From: Lepas anatifera
Taxonomy: Eukaryota; Arthropoda; Thecostraca; Lepadidae
Direction of reading: 5' to 3'
Length of the DNA: 64,000 bases
Assembly: GCA_034440635.1 (NCBI GenBank)
Contig: JAOTON010000767.1
Span: 496,001 to 560,000 of the forward strand
A model generated the notes under the pieces. It had not been told where the DNA came from. It did no database searches and saw only the letters and a list, made by a program, of their open reading frames with translations. Shown piece after piece: positions 12,505-24,300 of this stretch. A program made the translations under genes and the position numbers. The number at the start of each line of letters is the position of its first letter. Position 1 is the first letter of the stretch.

Positions 12505-13210
12505 CAGGCGTGCACCAAGGATTTTCGTTTGGGGGCCCGGCTGACGAAGCGGGGGGACTGATGGGAGGTGGCATGTTTGACAGGGCGTGCCAGGCTACTG
12601 CAGGGGAAAAATTGGCCAGAGAGGGTACTTATCAGGTAAAAAGCAATACATATTTGTCGTATGGTGTAAAACGCAAGTAAAGGGGTCATAATCGTCGCCA
12701 CCGCGCAAAAAAGGGGGGCAGCTAAACTCCAACCTGATGCTGACAAAAAACTTTCCACGTCAGGACAAAAAACTGTCTGAATTTGGGCTCCTCGCTGCCT
12801 TCCGCAGCGGCTGGTTATAAGCATTTGCAGTTTTCTCCCATTTTGACTGAGATCAGTAAATTTTTGGCCGAAAAGTCGAGGACCAGGCCCCCTGGCCCCC
12901 CTTTTCCAACACTTATGGAAGGTGATACAATTATTATAAACCTGGCCTGTGGTTGAATCACATATTGAGTGAATAATTCACCGGAGGGGCTACACACTGT
13001 GAGCAGGGGCGGTAAGGTGAAAGGAGAACTGGAACTAAAAGCCAGATCAAGCCTCATTTCTGCTCTTGATGGGTGACTCCAGCGGTCAGTTATTACCAGA
13101 ACCCACGTCGAGTGCCACGCCAGACATGGCCGAGGGCCGGCACTTTTGAGTCAAAGCGTTTGGGGGAAGGGGGCCCGGGCCCGCTGGCCCTCTCCTTGGG
13201 TGCGCTACTG
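12505..13210. mobile_element. hAT-like non-autonomous element (706 bp)
   Basis: The left end CAGGCGTGCACCAAGGA pairs imperfectly with the right end, whose complement reads CAGTAGCGCACCCAAGGA. The flanks GATATTGC (12497-12504) and GGTATTGC (13211-13218) match at 7 of 8 positions. The interior has the GGGGGCCC-type subterminal runs seen in the other hAT elements of this window and no recognisable transposase. Confidence 0.7.
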
Positions 13211-13218
13211 GGTATTGC

Positions 13219-15661
13219 AGAGCGTGGCGGATTGAGGGGGTTAATCAAGGGTGACATTGACCTATCCCATTTCCACGATGTTCTCTTATTTTCTTTGCAG
13301 ACTTTTTTTACGATTCTTAGGTCTGTTGTCCCCCAGACCACCAGTTCAAACTCGCAGGTAATTGTAAATTTCTTTGAATCAAAATCTCCCAACATTTTTG
13401 ATTTTTTTCCAGTTCGGGGATCAGCCTAGAAACAGAAATTTAGGGAAAATTGATGCTACCTTGGTATATTAAATGAACTTTATACGAATTCAGACCTAAA
13501 TATGTATATGCGTAATTACCGAAAGAAAGGCATCATCATCAAACGTATCATTTAAGATGCCTACTTTAATTGGACATAACTGTCAAACTTTGTCCATGGC
13601 GTATAGGGGGCATTCCATGACAGATCGACAAGTCGATAACACCCTCATATCTCAGATTTCGGTGTATGTTTTTGTGAGGGGGGCTATTGATGAAGCTGAT
13701 GACTATTTTTCTATTCATTTTGCTCCCTGACTTACGGATTGGAAATTTAGCCTCAAGCATTTTGATCATATTCACTTGTCTTTTTAAAGACGAAATTTTA
13801 CCTGTGTGATTCTAAAAATACCATGAAGACTTGATCTAGGTCTCTTAAGGATAAATTACGAATTTTGGCTCATGAGAAATATAACTCAAAAAATAAAATT
13901 TTGAATGTATTATACATTTTTCATTTTTTTCAAAATCTATGAAAAATTGTTTTCCTATGCCTTATTTTAAACTTTTTGAGGCTGATATTACTCTTTATAC
14001 TTCTCTCTATAAGATTCAGCAATAAAAAGAATGGAATCTTTAACCAATCGCGAGTTCTGAGTTCCCAAATGTCCCGATCCCCACTTTTGTGAGGTTCGTT
14101 CGCCGGCGCGGCCCGCCGTCGTTGCGGCTATCAAACGTCTCTGGTCACGAAAAATACCTTCCCACAAATCCCACCATTGACACTTGTGTCAACGATGGGA
14201 TTCGTTGGGCATGAGGGTAAGGATGTATTTAAAACAATAAACTGTAATTAATGTCCCATTTCTTAACACCCGCACTGGAGAGGGGTCTGACACTTACGCG
14301 CACTGGTGGGCCCCCTGAGCGCTCGGAAATTAAGAGACGTAGAAAAATTCCGGTTGGAGGCTGGGTGGGAGCTATTGAAATCTATACTATGACCGATTTC
14401 GATTGACCTAGGTAAGTACCGTCCAGTTCAAACGAGGTCATAAGGGTCATGTATGAGCCGTGCTGGAGATTTTTCTGGAAAGGCTGTGATTAAGCGCAAA
14501 AATGTTAAGAATGCACTAAAAACGGACCAAGGTCATAATGAGAACGTTCCAAAAATGTAAACTTAATTTTTGGGGTTAAGTCATTCAAGTTCATTGACCT
14601 ATAACGTCACAATATTACATATTTCCTATAATTACACCATGGCTAGCACCAGAGCAACTGTTGGACGGGAAGTGAGGATTGACCTTTACCCATGACATTT
14701 TACTTTGACCTGTGCCTTGACCTTTACATTGAGTTATCTTAACTTTGACGTCGTAGCATGATATACGTCATACTGGGTAACACCATGCGATCGGAAGCAC
14801 CCGACCAATGACTTTGAGAATGCTGGTATGGCGTTGAACTGTGGGCTTGATCTTCATGTTGGGTGAACTTGACATATAACCTCATTTCATATACCGCTAT
14901 AACTTAACCAGTCGGTCTTTGATGCACGCAAACTGGTACAACCGCGCGATTGCAGCGATCTCAAAATAAAGCGTTTACCTTTGAAAGTCTATAATTACAA
15001 AATTGGGGCCGATTTTCAAGATAATTTGACCAATCGACGTGCCATTGGATATTCTCAAAAGTAGCTATTTAGCATTTTTGGCCACGAAGGGTTCTCCCGC
15101 CACCTTGAAAAAGTAGGTGAGGCTCCCCTCCAGTGTGCTTGTTATCACGCGCTGGTATGAGGTCCCAGGCCACCTTTACTAGCATGGGGGGGTACTCATC
15201 CCCCTACGATCTTAGCAACCATGCTTGGAAGGGAAAAGGAAAGCAGTGTTCCATTGCTTCCCTCGATCTCTACCAAAAATGCTTATACAACTTTTCGTTC
15301 AGGTCATTTTTGTGGTCTCGGAGGCCAAGGTATGTTTCCATAAGAATACAACGGAAACTTAAATCTTGTATCGTAATGGCTAATAAACTATAACAAGAGT
15401 AAAGTTATTGCCATCGTTGAAATGTATGTGCAGAAACAAAAACTACTCAAATTAGCTACTGAGCTCAGAAAATGCTTCGATAAGGCAATCACGAGAGAAG
15501 GAACATTGAAGATTCACAAGTTCGTGCTGGTTAATTCGAAGGCCATTATTGTGCATGAGCTCTCGAACGACTAGGGACAGAAGGTTCAAGTTTCACATTT
15601 AATATGTGAACTTCATTTGCGCCACGGGATGGAGTCGTTCTTCCGATCCCTTGGTCAGATC
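13219..15661. other. Intergenic DNA, AGGTCA-rich in part
   Basis: No gene is recognised. About 14380-14900 is again dense in TGACCT/AGGTCA hexamers, with phrases such as TTTGACCTGTGCCTTGACCT, and is probably a decayed relative of the TTAA-type repeats. The rest is AT-rich without identifiable features. Confidence 0.45.
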
Positions 15662-15665
15662 TTAA

Positions 15666-16624
15666 CCCTCGCCCGGTGGGGGTGTTTGAAAACCCCGTCG
15701 GTTTTTTTCCGGCGGCAAGAAAAACGGCAGCGCCAAGCGCCGCCGTACTTGGTACAGCTTATCCTTGATTAAGTCCGCAACTTCCCGCAAAGTTTTAAGG
15801 TTAAGTAATCTCAGGTAAGGTCACTAGTGCAGGTCAAGTGACCTCATCTCAAAAATGTTTAAGGTGGCATAAGTAAGAAATGGGGAATCCATCGAATTGA
15901 AACTTATACCACATAATGGGCCCACCAAGCGCTAAAAAATATATTCCGGTGTTTTAATATCGATGACCTAAGGTCAAGTACAGACCATGACCTCTCGATT
16001 GGAAATGCATGAAATAAAAGATATTGGGTTGTATTTGTGTAGATACAACTGAGAATACCTTCATATTCTCAAAATCGTAGTATCCTGTGCCCCTTTCCAG
16101 GTTCATTCTGCAATTTTTGACCCGTGACCTCTGAGAGGTCATCTGGGGGTATTTAAGCAGTTTTCAGACTTAGGTCAATAACTTTGCATGAAATGATGAA
16201 ACAGCTTTTATTTTGATGTCATTGCGTTCAGGTTGCTATTGCAAGTCGATTGATATGCATATCGACTATGCTAGGTTAAAAAGTGACCTTGACCTGACCT
16301 GGGGTAAGGTCATTTTTGTGTTTTGACCTAGTATGGTCATAATCTACATCATTAGATTCGCCGTGACGAGAGAAAGCGAATGGTGCCCAAAAAATGGTTC
16401 TAACTCAGCTCTCAGACGCTAGAGCACAAAAACTTTACCCAAAATGCCACTTTCTTTGACCTGTCATGACATGACCTCAATATTGAACTCAGCCAAAAAG
16501 TGACTAAGATAGTTTCTTCATGAATTTGTATGAGCTATCCAGCAGCATTCGCGTTTTTTCGCTATCCCGCATAGGGGCCAAGTTAGAAGGGGTTGTTAAA
16601 ACACCCCACCTACCGGGGCGAGGG
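15666..16624. mobile_element. TTAA-flanked piggyBac-like element, copy A (959 bp)
   Basis: TTAA sits at 15662-15665 and 16625-16628. The body starts CCCTCGCCCGGTGGGG and ends CCGGGGCGAGGG, so it has inverted CCC...GGG termini next to a TTAA duplication, the hallmark of piggyBac. Kolobok elements also use TTAA and cannot be excluded. The interior is non-coding, contains a GCGCCGCCGT hairpin near the left end and at least fifteen AGGTCA/TGACCT hexamers. A second copy lies at 34568-36540 and a diverged one at 2485-3345. Confidence 0.8.
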
Positions 16625-16628
16625 TTAA

Positions 16629-17642
16629 TCAAATATGACATATTTATGTCAAAAGGTACTCCTTGTGTTTCAGTGTTAGTTACGTGTACTAAAAAAACAC
16701 GGTTGTCATCACAACTAACTGTATGCAGCTAATGACATCATGATTGACTTTCCAGTGGTTTCAAAGACCATTCAGAAGAACATGTTCTAACGTGTAATTC
16801 TGAACGAAAATAAAGTAAAGGACTTCGCTCCGCAGCCGCAACTAACGCCGTTCGGTGCCTGTCGGTTCACATATGATATGGTAATAGCAGACTAATGGTA
16901 CCAAGCGGAATGGGTCTGTAATTTTTTAAGCCAGAGGGAGAACGATTTTTTTAATGGGCTGGATGGTGGCTTGTTTCCACAATTATGGACATTTCTCCTC
17001 ATTAAGGGATTTGTTGGAAAGAGTGGTACGTGGTTTGTAGATCAGTATCGCCGTTAGCTTTAAAATACGAGGGGAATTCCGTCGGGACCTAAGGGATTTA
17101 TTGAAATTGATTGAGTTTAGTTGGTTCAACACTTCTCGCTGGGTGATAACGATGTTGTTTAAAGGAGGGCTGAATTCTCTGTTTGTGTCCATGTGAGGCT
17201 GGGATTGATCATCGATGTGTCGCCTGAATAACGAAGCGCAATATTTATTCTATATTTAATATAATATGATATTATATAATATGATTTAATATAATATGGT
17301 ATAATATAATATTCTAATATTACCTATCTATTGTAATATTGAGATGGATTTTGCTTGAACTGGACATGCGTCGCTAATTTTTTTGCACCATCCATCTTTC
17401 CCAGCCTTCCCCCTGTCACTCTTCTTAGCCAATTTGAAATGCGATTACATTTGTGAATGCTTCTTAAAACCTCCGATGTCACCCATCGGTTTCTCCCGCT
17501 GTTAATTTTTAATTGCCTTTTCATCTATCACCACTGATCACCACACTTATCGATCTCTATCCGTCTCTATTAATCCCGACCTCTTCTGTATGGACGCAAC
17601 AAACCCAGTAGCATGCACCTGCCCGAGTTAGTCAAGGGCACG
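16629..17642. other. Intergenic DNA with AT-rich simple repeat
   Basis: No gene is recognised. About 17244-17335 is a degenerate TAATATAATATGAT microsatellite. The minus frame at 16983-17192 is low-information. Confidence 0.5.
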
Positions 17643-18299
17643 CTCAGTACCAGGGGCGTAGGAACGGTTTGAAAAGTGGGGGGCCAACCTTAGAGGGGGC
17701 CCGCCTCAAGGGGGCCCCAGTCCACGGGGGCCTATAATTTTAAAAATTTTAGATAGCTCGTTTAGTGTAATAAGGCATGCATGCACACAAGGATGACAAT
17801 GTATGGAAAATTGAGAAATTAAATTTTTTCCCTATGATTTCGAGTTGTACCTATTATGATGTAATAAATAATAGTAAAACGCCAAAAATTTTTTTGTTTT
17901 TTACCTAGACCCTTTTCAAATACGAAATACATTTTTAAGCTTTTTGTGGGGATTTCAATCATTTTTTACCACGAGCACGTTTTTTATATTTACAGATGCT
18001 TAGGCCCTTTTCATTACATTTACAAAATTAAGAACTGCTTAGAAAACTACAGACAGTGCTTTGATACCAAATAGCCTCACTTCGCTATGCCTAATCAACT
18101 TGTATTTGCTTATTTAATGACGAAAATGGGAATATTTATGTAGGTTATTACTGATCTATTCTTTCCATCATTAGAGATTGATTTAGGTAAAGGCTGATCA
18201 CAATAAATACGCCTAGCTATATTTCGATGGCTAAAATGCAGAGTTCCAGCATGACTGCAAGTGCAATGTTGGTACTTGATGGCCAGCTTTGTAATGCCG

Positions 18300-18490
18300 A
18301 GGAGGTGTGAGCATGGTGTTATAGTGGTTCGCAACCCTGCTTTCCACGCGACCAACCCGGGTTTAAGGCACGGCAGATTCCTTGTGCAAGGAGCAATTTG
18401 ACTCCCAAGAAACCCCTCCAACGGGGAAAGAGTTGGCGACGCCATATAACCCTGGCATCGAAAGACGTCGCGCCTTTCGATGGCTCAGGG
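18300..18490 (+). repeat. tRNA-derived SINE inside L1
   Basis: The plus-strand copy has a tRNA-like head (GGTGTTATAGTGGTTCG as A box, CCCGGGTTTAAGG near the B box) followed by GAGTTGGCGACGCCATATAA, the shared SINE 3' block. The head differs from the other copies, so the family has more than one tRNA-like 5' part. No clear flanking duplication was found. Confidence 0.7.
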
Positions 18491-18689
18491 ATGACTGTTG
18501 CTCGGCATTTAGTGCAGGGTCCGTGTCCGATTCATATTTTGTGTTGGGATTGATATGGAATGGAGTTTGATTGGGCCCAGTTCTCGGGACTCATTTGGAA
18601 ACACTCGGGTAGTAGGTTCCTTGGCTTTGTTACGAAGCGCTCCTCCTCCAGGGGCTTGCAGGCAGCGTATTACCGAACTTGAACGTTCC

Positions 18690-18821
18690 CAGACAAGCTA
18701 TCGGGGCCGTTTGGGTTTCTTGTTCTATATTACAGTTGCTGATATTTGTATATTCGTTGCGGGGCCCACCTCAAAAGGGGGGGCAGTATCCCCCCTCACC
18801 CCGGTTCCTATGCCTATGCCG
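18690..18821. repeat. Internal direct duplicate of the L1 right terminus
   Basis: About 130 bp, from the ACAAGCTATCGGGGCCG block to GGTTCCTATGCCTATG, repeats the last about 135 bp of L1 (39715-39850) in the same orientation and with the same terminal motif. The sequence after 18821 (CCGCCCAG) is not the L1 target duplication, so this is an internal copy and not the functional end. Confidence 0.7.
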
Positions 18822-18839
18822 CCCAGGGGCCGCCAAATT

Positions 18840-19398
18840 ATCTCGGAGGGCCCCAAAGTCCAGACCATGGCTCAGGAAACCAGATCAGTCAGCTCAAGGG
18901 CCCAGACCAGTGCATTAGCTTTGGGACCAGCTTATCAAGGGACCTTACATAAGCACAACACCGATAGAAGCTCATCTCAGGGGAGCTCCAGATTCGCACA
19001 GGGTGCCAGATTAGCTTAGGGGCCCGGTTCAGCTCGGAGGTCCCCAGGTCGACTTATGTAGGGTCTCAAAACAGCTCAAGGGACTTCAAGCTCACGGATC
19101 CCAGCTTAGCTCAATGATGCTAGAATAGTTCAGAGGCCCCAGACCAGCTCAGGGCTCTTGTTCAGTACAGGCCAGCTCAGCTCAGGGGCCCAGATCGGCT
19201 GATATAGCATCTCCTCTCACACCAGCTCAGGGGCTCCATTCAAGCTCACGGCCCCAACTTAGCCCCGGGACCCTAGAAGAGTTCAAGGCCCCCATACCAG
19301 ATCAAAGGCCCCAGTTAAGTACAGCTGTACCCAGATTAGCTCAGGGCCCCAGCTAGGCTTAGGGGGTCCCAGGGTGGCTGATGTAGAGTCACAGAACA
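18840..19398. repeat. L1 satellite, left part (AGCTCAGGGGCCC type)
   Basis: This is a degenerate short-period array. Each unit contains AGCTCAGGGGCCC(A)GAT or a close variant at irregular spacing of a few tens of bases. It is interrupted by L2 at 19399 and resumes at 39100 with the same phrases, such as CAAGCTCACGGC. Open frames through it are low-complexity and not credible genes. Confidence 0.8.
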
Positions 19399-19406
19399 CA
19401 GTGGCG

Positions 19407-20797
19407 TAGCCAGGATTCGGCCAAGGAGGGGGTCCGACTACCGTCGGGGGCCCCAGGCCGGGGTTCCCTTAGCAACCGGGCCCATCTCCTATATCTTTTG
19501 TATAGTATTTTAACATTATAACATTCACACGAAGGAAATTTTGTTATGGCTTTTTAAGCATTCATTCTTATTTTGTTTATAGCTTGGTTTTTCAATCCGA
19601 CCAAGTGTTGGTAAACTAAGGTCACCAAATATTAAGGATGGCCCATAACTTATATGATAGCGTGGCTATAATAACAGCTTTGAGCCATATTTCGGGAAGT
19701 TCAATGTTGATGCACGCATGATGTTAAACCTGAGTCTACCTCAATTCATTCGGGTAATCAGACATGAAGTTATTGGAGGTCAGTCGTTTTGAGTACGAAG
19801 AAATGATCTACAGGAAATGATTAGCAATTATTTCCCGGTGTCGAATCCATTAACTCTTTAATAAGGAAATTTCCAAAGAAACGAAAAAAAACGAATAAAG
19901 ATACAAGGGATATGGGAGTGTGTACTGAACGTTACATAACCTCTATTCCGTCGACAGATCATGTTGAGATCCATTTACTTTCTTACCCTTGCTATCTTGT
20001 AAACGAGCAAATTACCAAGACAAAAGGCGCCCAAGATATCTATCGCTTTGGCTCACTCTGTTATTGTTATTTTCAACCTTGCATACCTATTTTTTTTTGG
20101 GATTATGCTCATTAATTTCTGTCATTACCCTAGTTTGTCTGGTTTCCTACGAAAATATTGGAAAGTTGTTTATATCAGAATATTTAGGAATGTATTTATT
20201 GGTGGTAAGCTACTCGATTAAAAATTGACTAGCCCTGTTTGATTTGCTCTTATGATAAAATTAGATTAATTTTTGCCCTTCCTTCGATAATGGTGCCTGA
20301 TCGACATGTTTCAATTTGTCCCTTTTAGTACGCAATAGGGGTAGGTACATTTTTTTCCGAGGCATATGATTTTGAAAATTTTTATTTGAGCTCTGGAGCC
20401 ACCTAACACCAACACTTGGCGGCACTCACAAATATAATTTTCGGCCGCCCTCCCGATTATATCTCAGATGTATAACGAGCTGAACATCAATGGCACTCTG
20501 CCGTTTCGTGCCGCAGTGAGAGCTATTTTATTGTCACGGTGATAGCGATTCTTCTTAACACATGTCATTTCATGGTTAGGTTTTTAAGTGTCTCGCTACG
20601 TCTAGGGCTTTTATTTTATTTTCCAGGTATTTGTTTTAGGAAAATTTACTGTTTTTATGTCTCTGAGCTTGTTGATAGATTTCCTTACGAATGCGTGAAT
20701 GACGGTGTGATGAGTCTTGTACCCACTTTTAGATTTCGTTTTAAACAACTTGACGTGTCGAGTGAAAAACCATGTGAATGGATCTCAGACAAAATAA
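19407..20797. other. AT-rich interior of L2, no gene recognised
   Basis: The short frames at 19912-20228 and 20539-20877 contain no known domain. About 20560-20820 ends in CAGACAAAATAAAC followed by an (ACT) repeat. This resembles the 3' end of a non-LTR retrotransposon with a microsatellite tail, but no reverse-transcriptase sequence is present to confirm it. Confidence 0.35.
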
Positions 20798-20820
20798 ACT
20801 ACTACTACTACTACTACTAC
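20798..20820 (+). repeat. (ACT)n microsatellite
   Basis: Seven to eight uninterrupted ACT units follow AATAAA-like sequence. It may be the tail of a retroelement. Confidence 0.9.
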
Positions 20821-20829
20821 CAAGGGGTC

Positions 20830-21342
20830 CCTGAGAGTGATTCACGGCGCCTGTTGATCAAAACTGGGGGCCCCTGAGAATCTCTCGGGGCTCCTGAGAT
20901 TAGTTATCGGCAGCACCTCTGAGACTAATTATTGGGCCCCCCAGATTTGCTCTGGAGGGGAGGGGCTGAGACTGACTATTGTGACCATCCAGATTAGCTA
21001 TTGGGGTCCCCTGAGGCTGTCTTTGGGGTGGGGGAGGGGGCTGGGAATGACTTCCGACAGCCCGCTGAAACTTACTCTAGGGCACCCCTGAGACAAACAC
21101 CCGGGGGGGGGGTGGAATCACCTCTGAGACTGTGTCTTTGGCGTTCCTGAGACTGACTCTCGGAGGCTCCAGATTAGCTCTCGCGGGCCTAAGGCTAACT
21201 CTGGGCCCATGAAACCAAAAATCGGGAGCACTTCTGGAAATTACTCTCAGAACCCTGAGATTAACTCTCGGATGTCTCTGAGACTGACAACCGGGAGCCC
21301 TCTGAGACTAACTTTTGGGAGCTCCCTGAGATTGACTCTTGG
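20830..21342. repeat. L2 satellite, left part (CTGAGACTGACTCTCGGGG type)
   Basis: This is an array of diverged units about 25-40 bp long built on CCCCTGAGACTGACTCTCGGG. It is cut by L3 exactly inside a unit (ACTCTTGG, the L3 target duplication) and resumes at 36692. The continuation across the insertion shows that the satellite predates L3. Confidence 0.88.
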
Positions 21343-21364
21343 CAGGGGCGGATCCAGGGGGGCC

Positions 21365-24300
21365 GCGGGGGCCGCGGCCCCCCTCGCCGGTAAGGCGCCC
21401 CCTCGGCACTAAGGCGCCCCCGGGGTCCGCCTCCATTTGCTCCACATTTGCATGCCAAACGGAAATACTGGCGTCCCCTGGTAATTCCGCTGCATGCAAA
21501 TACCACATTTTGACAACCTGCCCTGCATCACTGGCGCCCCCATGGTGCATCATTGGTGCCCTTATTTCACTCCGCCGACGCCCCCAAGCCTCTTCCACCT
21601 CTTGAAATCCCGCTATATATTACCGGCGCCCCACTCTTCCCTACGGGCGCCCCTATCTTCTAGAGATCCGCTCTATATCACTGGCGCCTCCATGGTGCAG
21701 CATTGATGTCTCGTTTTTGCTCCAGCGGCGCCCCCACGCGGCACTGTGGGCGCCCCATCTTTTGGAACCCCGAATGTACCACCGGCGCCCCCATTGGGCA
21801 TCATTGGTGCCTTCGTTTCACTCCACCGGCGCCCCCAAGCCTCATCGTGGGCTCTCCCACTTCTTGGCACCCCACTATAAACTATTGGCGCCCCAATCCT
21901 CACCACGGGCGCCCCCACCTTCGGAAAATCCGGTCTATACCACTGGCGCCTCCATGGTGCAGCATTGATGTATCGTTTTTGCTCCAACGGCGCCCCCACG
22001 CGTCACTGTGGACGCCCCACCTTTTGGAACCCTCATGTACCGCCGGCGCCCCCATTGGGCATCATTGGTGTCTTCTGTGTACTTCACCGGCGCCTCACGC
22101 TTCACCGTGGGCGCCTCTGCTTTTTAGAGCCGCTCGTTACCATCGGCGCCCCCGTGGTACATCATTGGTGCCTTTTTGCCGAATTGGCGCCCCCGTGCCT
22201 CAATGAGGGGGCCTTCACCCTTTACCAGCCCGTTTTATACCAGTGGAGCCCCCACTCTCTCTCCCCACTCCCCACTACGGGCGCCCCCACCTTCTAACAA
22301 TCCGCTCTATACCAGTGGCTCCTCCATGGTGCAGCATTGATGTCTCGTTTTTGCTCCAACGGCGCCCCCACGCGTCATTGTGGGCGCCCCATCTTTTGAA
22401 ATCCCGAATGTACCACCGGTGCCCCCATTGGGCATCAATGGTGCCTTCGTTTCACTCCAACGGCGCCCCCAAGCCTCTTCCACCTCTTGACATTCCGCTA
22501 TATACTACCGGCACCCTACTCTTCACTACGGGCGCCCCCATCTTCCAAAAATCCGTTCTATACCACTGGCGCCTCCAAGGTGCAGCATTGATGTCTTCTG
22601 TGCACTCCATCGGCGCCCCCACGCTTCACCATGGGCGCCTCTGTTTTTTAGAGCCGCTCTTTACCATTGGCGCCCCCGTGGTACATCATCGGTGCCTTTT
22701 TGCTCAAATGGCGCCGCCATGCCTCTTTGAGGGGGCATTCACCTTTTACCAGCCCGTTTTATACCAGTGGAGCCCCCACTCTGTCTCCCCGCTACGTACT
22801 ACTGGATCCCCACTCCCCACTACGGGCGCCCCCACCTTCTAACAATCCGCTCTATACCACTGGCACCTCCATGGTGCAGCATTGATGTCTCGTTTTTTGC
22901 TCCAACGCCGCCCCCACGCGTCACTGTAAGCACCCCATCTTTTGAAACACCGCATGTACCACCGGCGCCCCTATGGTGCATCATTGGTGCCTTCGTGTCA
23001 CTCCACTGGTGCCCCCAAGCCTCTTCCAACTCTTGACATCCCGCTATATACTACCGGCGCCCCACTCTTCACTACGGGTGCCCACATCTTCTAGAAATCC
23101 GCTCTATATCACTGGCGCCTCAATGGTGCAGCATTGATGTCTCGTTTTTGCTCCAGTGGCGCCCCCACGCATCACTGTGGGCGCCCCATCTTTGGAACCA
23201 CACATGTATCACCGGCACCCCCCTTGGGCAGCATTGGTGCCTTCGTTTCACTCCACCGGCGCCCCCAAGCCTCATCGTAGGCTCTCCCACTTCTTGGCAT
23301 CCCGCTTTCAACTATTGGCGCCCCAATCCTCACCACGGGCGCCCCCACCTTCGGAAAATCCGCTCTATACCACTGCCGCCTCCATGGTGCAGCATTGATG
23401 TCTCGTTTTTGCTCCAACGGCGCCCCCACGCGTTACTGTGGGCGCCCTACCTTTTGAACCCTCATGTACCACCGGTGCCCCCATTGGGCATCATTGGTGT
23501 CTTCTGTGTACTTCACCGGTGCCCCACGCTTCACCGTGGGCGCCTTTGCTTTTTAGAGCCGATCTTCACCATTGGCGCCCCCGTGGTACATCATTGGTGC
23601 CTTTTTGCTCAAATGGCGCCCCCATGCCTCACTGAGGGGATCTTCACCTTTTACCAGCCCGTTTTATACCAGTGAGCCCCCACTCTCTCTCCCCGCTATG
23701 TACTACTGGATCCCCACTCCCCACTACGGTCGCCCCCACTTTCTAACAATCCGCTCTATGCCACTGGCGCCCCCATGGTGCATCATTGGTGCTTTCGTTT
23801 CACTCCACCGGCGCCCCAAGCCTCATCGTAGGCTCTCCCACTTCTTGGCATCCCGCTATAAACTATTGGCGCCCCAATCCTCACTACGGGCGCCCCCACC
23901 TTCGGAAAATCCGCTCTATACCACTGGCGCCTCCGTGGTGCAGCATTGATGTCTCGTTTTTACTTCAACGGCGCCGCCACGCGTCACTGTGGGCGCCCCA
24001 TGTGCTGAAACCCTGCATGTACCACCGGCATCCCCATTGGGCATCATTGGTGTCTTCTGTGCACTCCACCGGCGCGGCGCCCCCACGCTTCACTGTGGGC
24101 ACCCCCTGCTTTTTAGACCCGCTCTTTACCTCTGGCGCCCCCATGGTGCATAATTGGTGCGTTTCTTTTTAATATCAAACGGCGCCCCCATGCCCCATTG
24201 AGGGGGTCTTCATCTTTCAACAGCCCCTCCTATACCACCCGAGCCCCACTCTTATGATGCATTATTGTTGTCTGCTTTTAGCTTTATGGGCGCCTTCCCC

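Noticed and set aside
17651..18821. A small element ending at the internal copy of the L1 right terminus
   Set aside because: The sequence after 18821 is CCGCCCAG, not CTCAGTAC; the exact duplication is found only after 39850.
21703..24172. Long plus-strand open frames (up to 199 codons) in the GGCGCCCC block as proteins
   Set aside because: The products are translations of the satellite, several phases are open at once, and no domain or splice structure appears.
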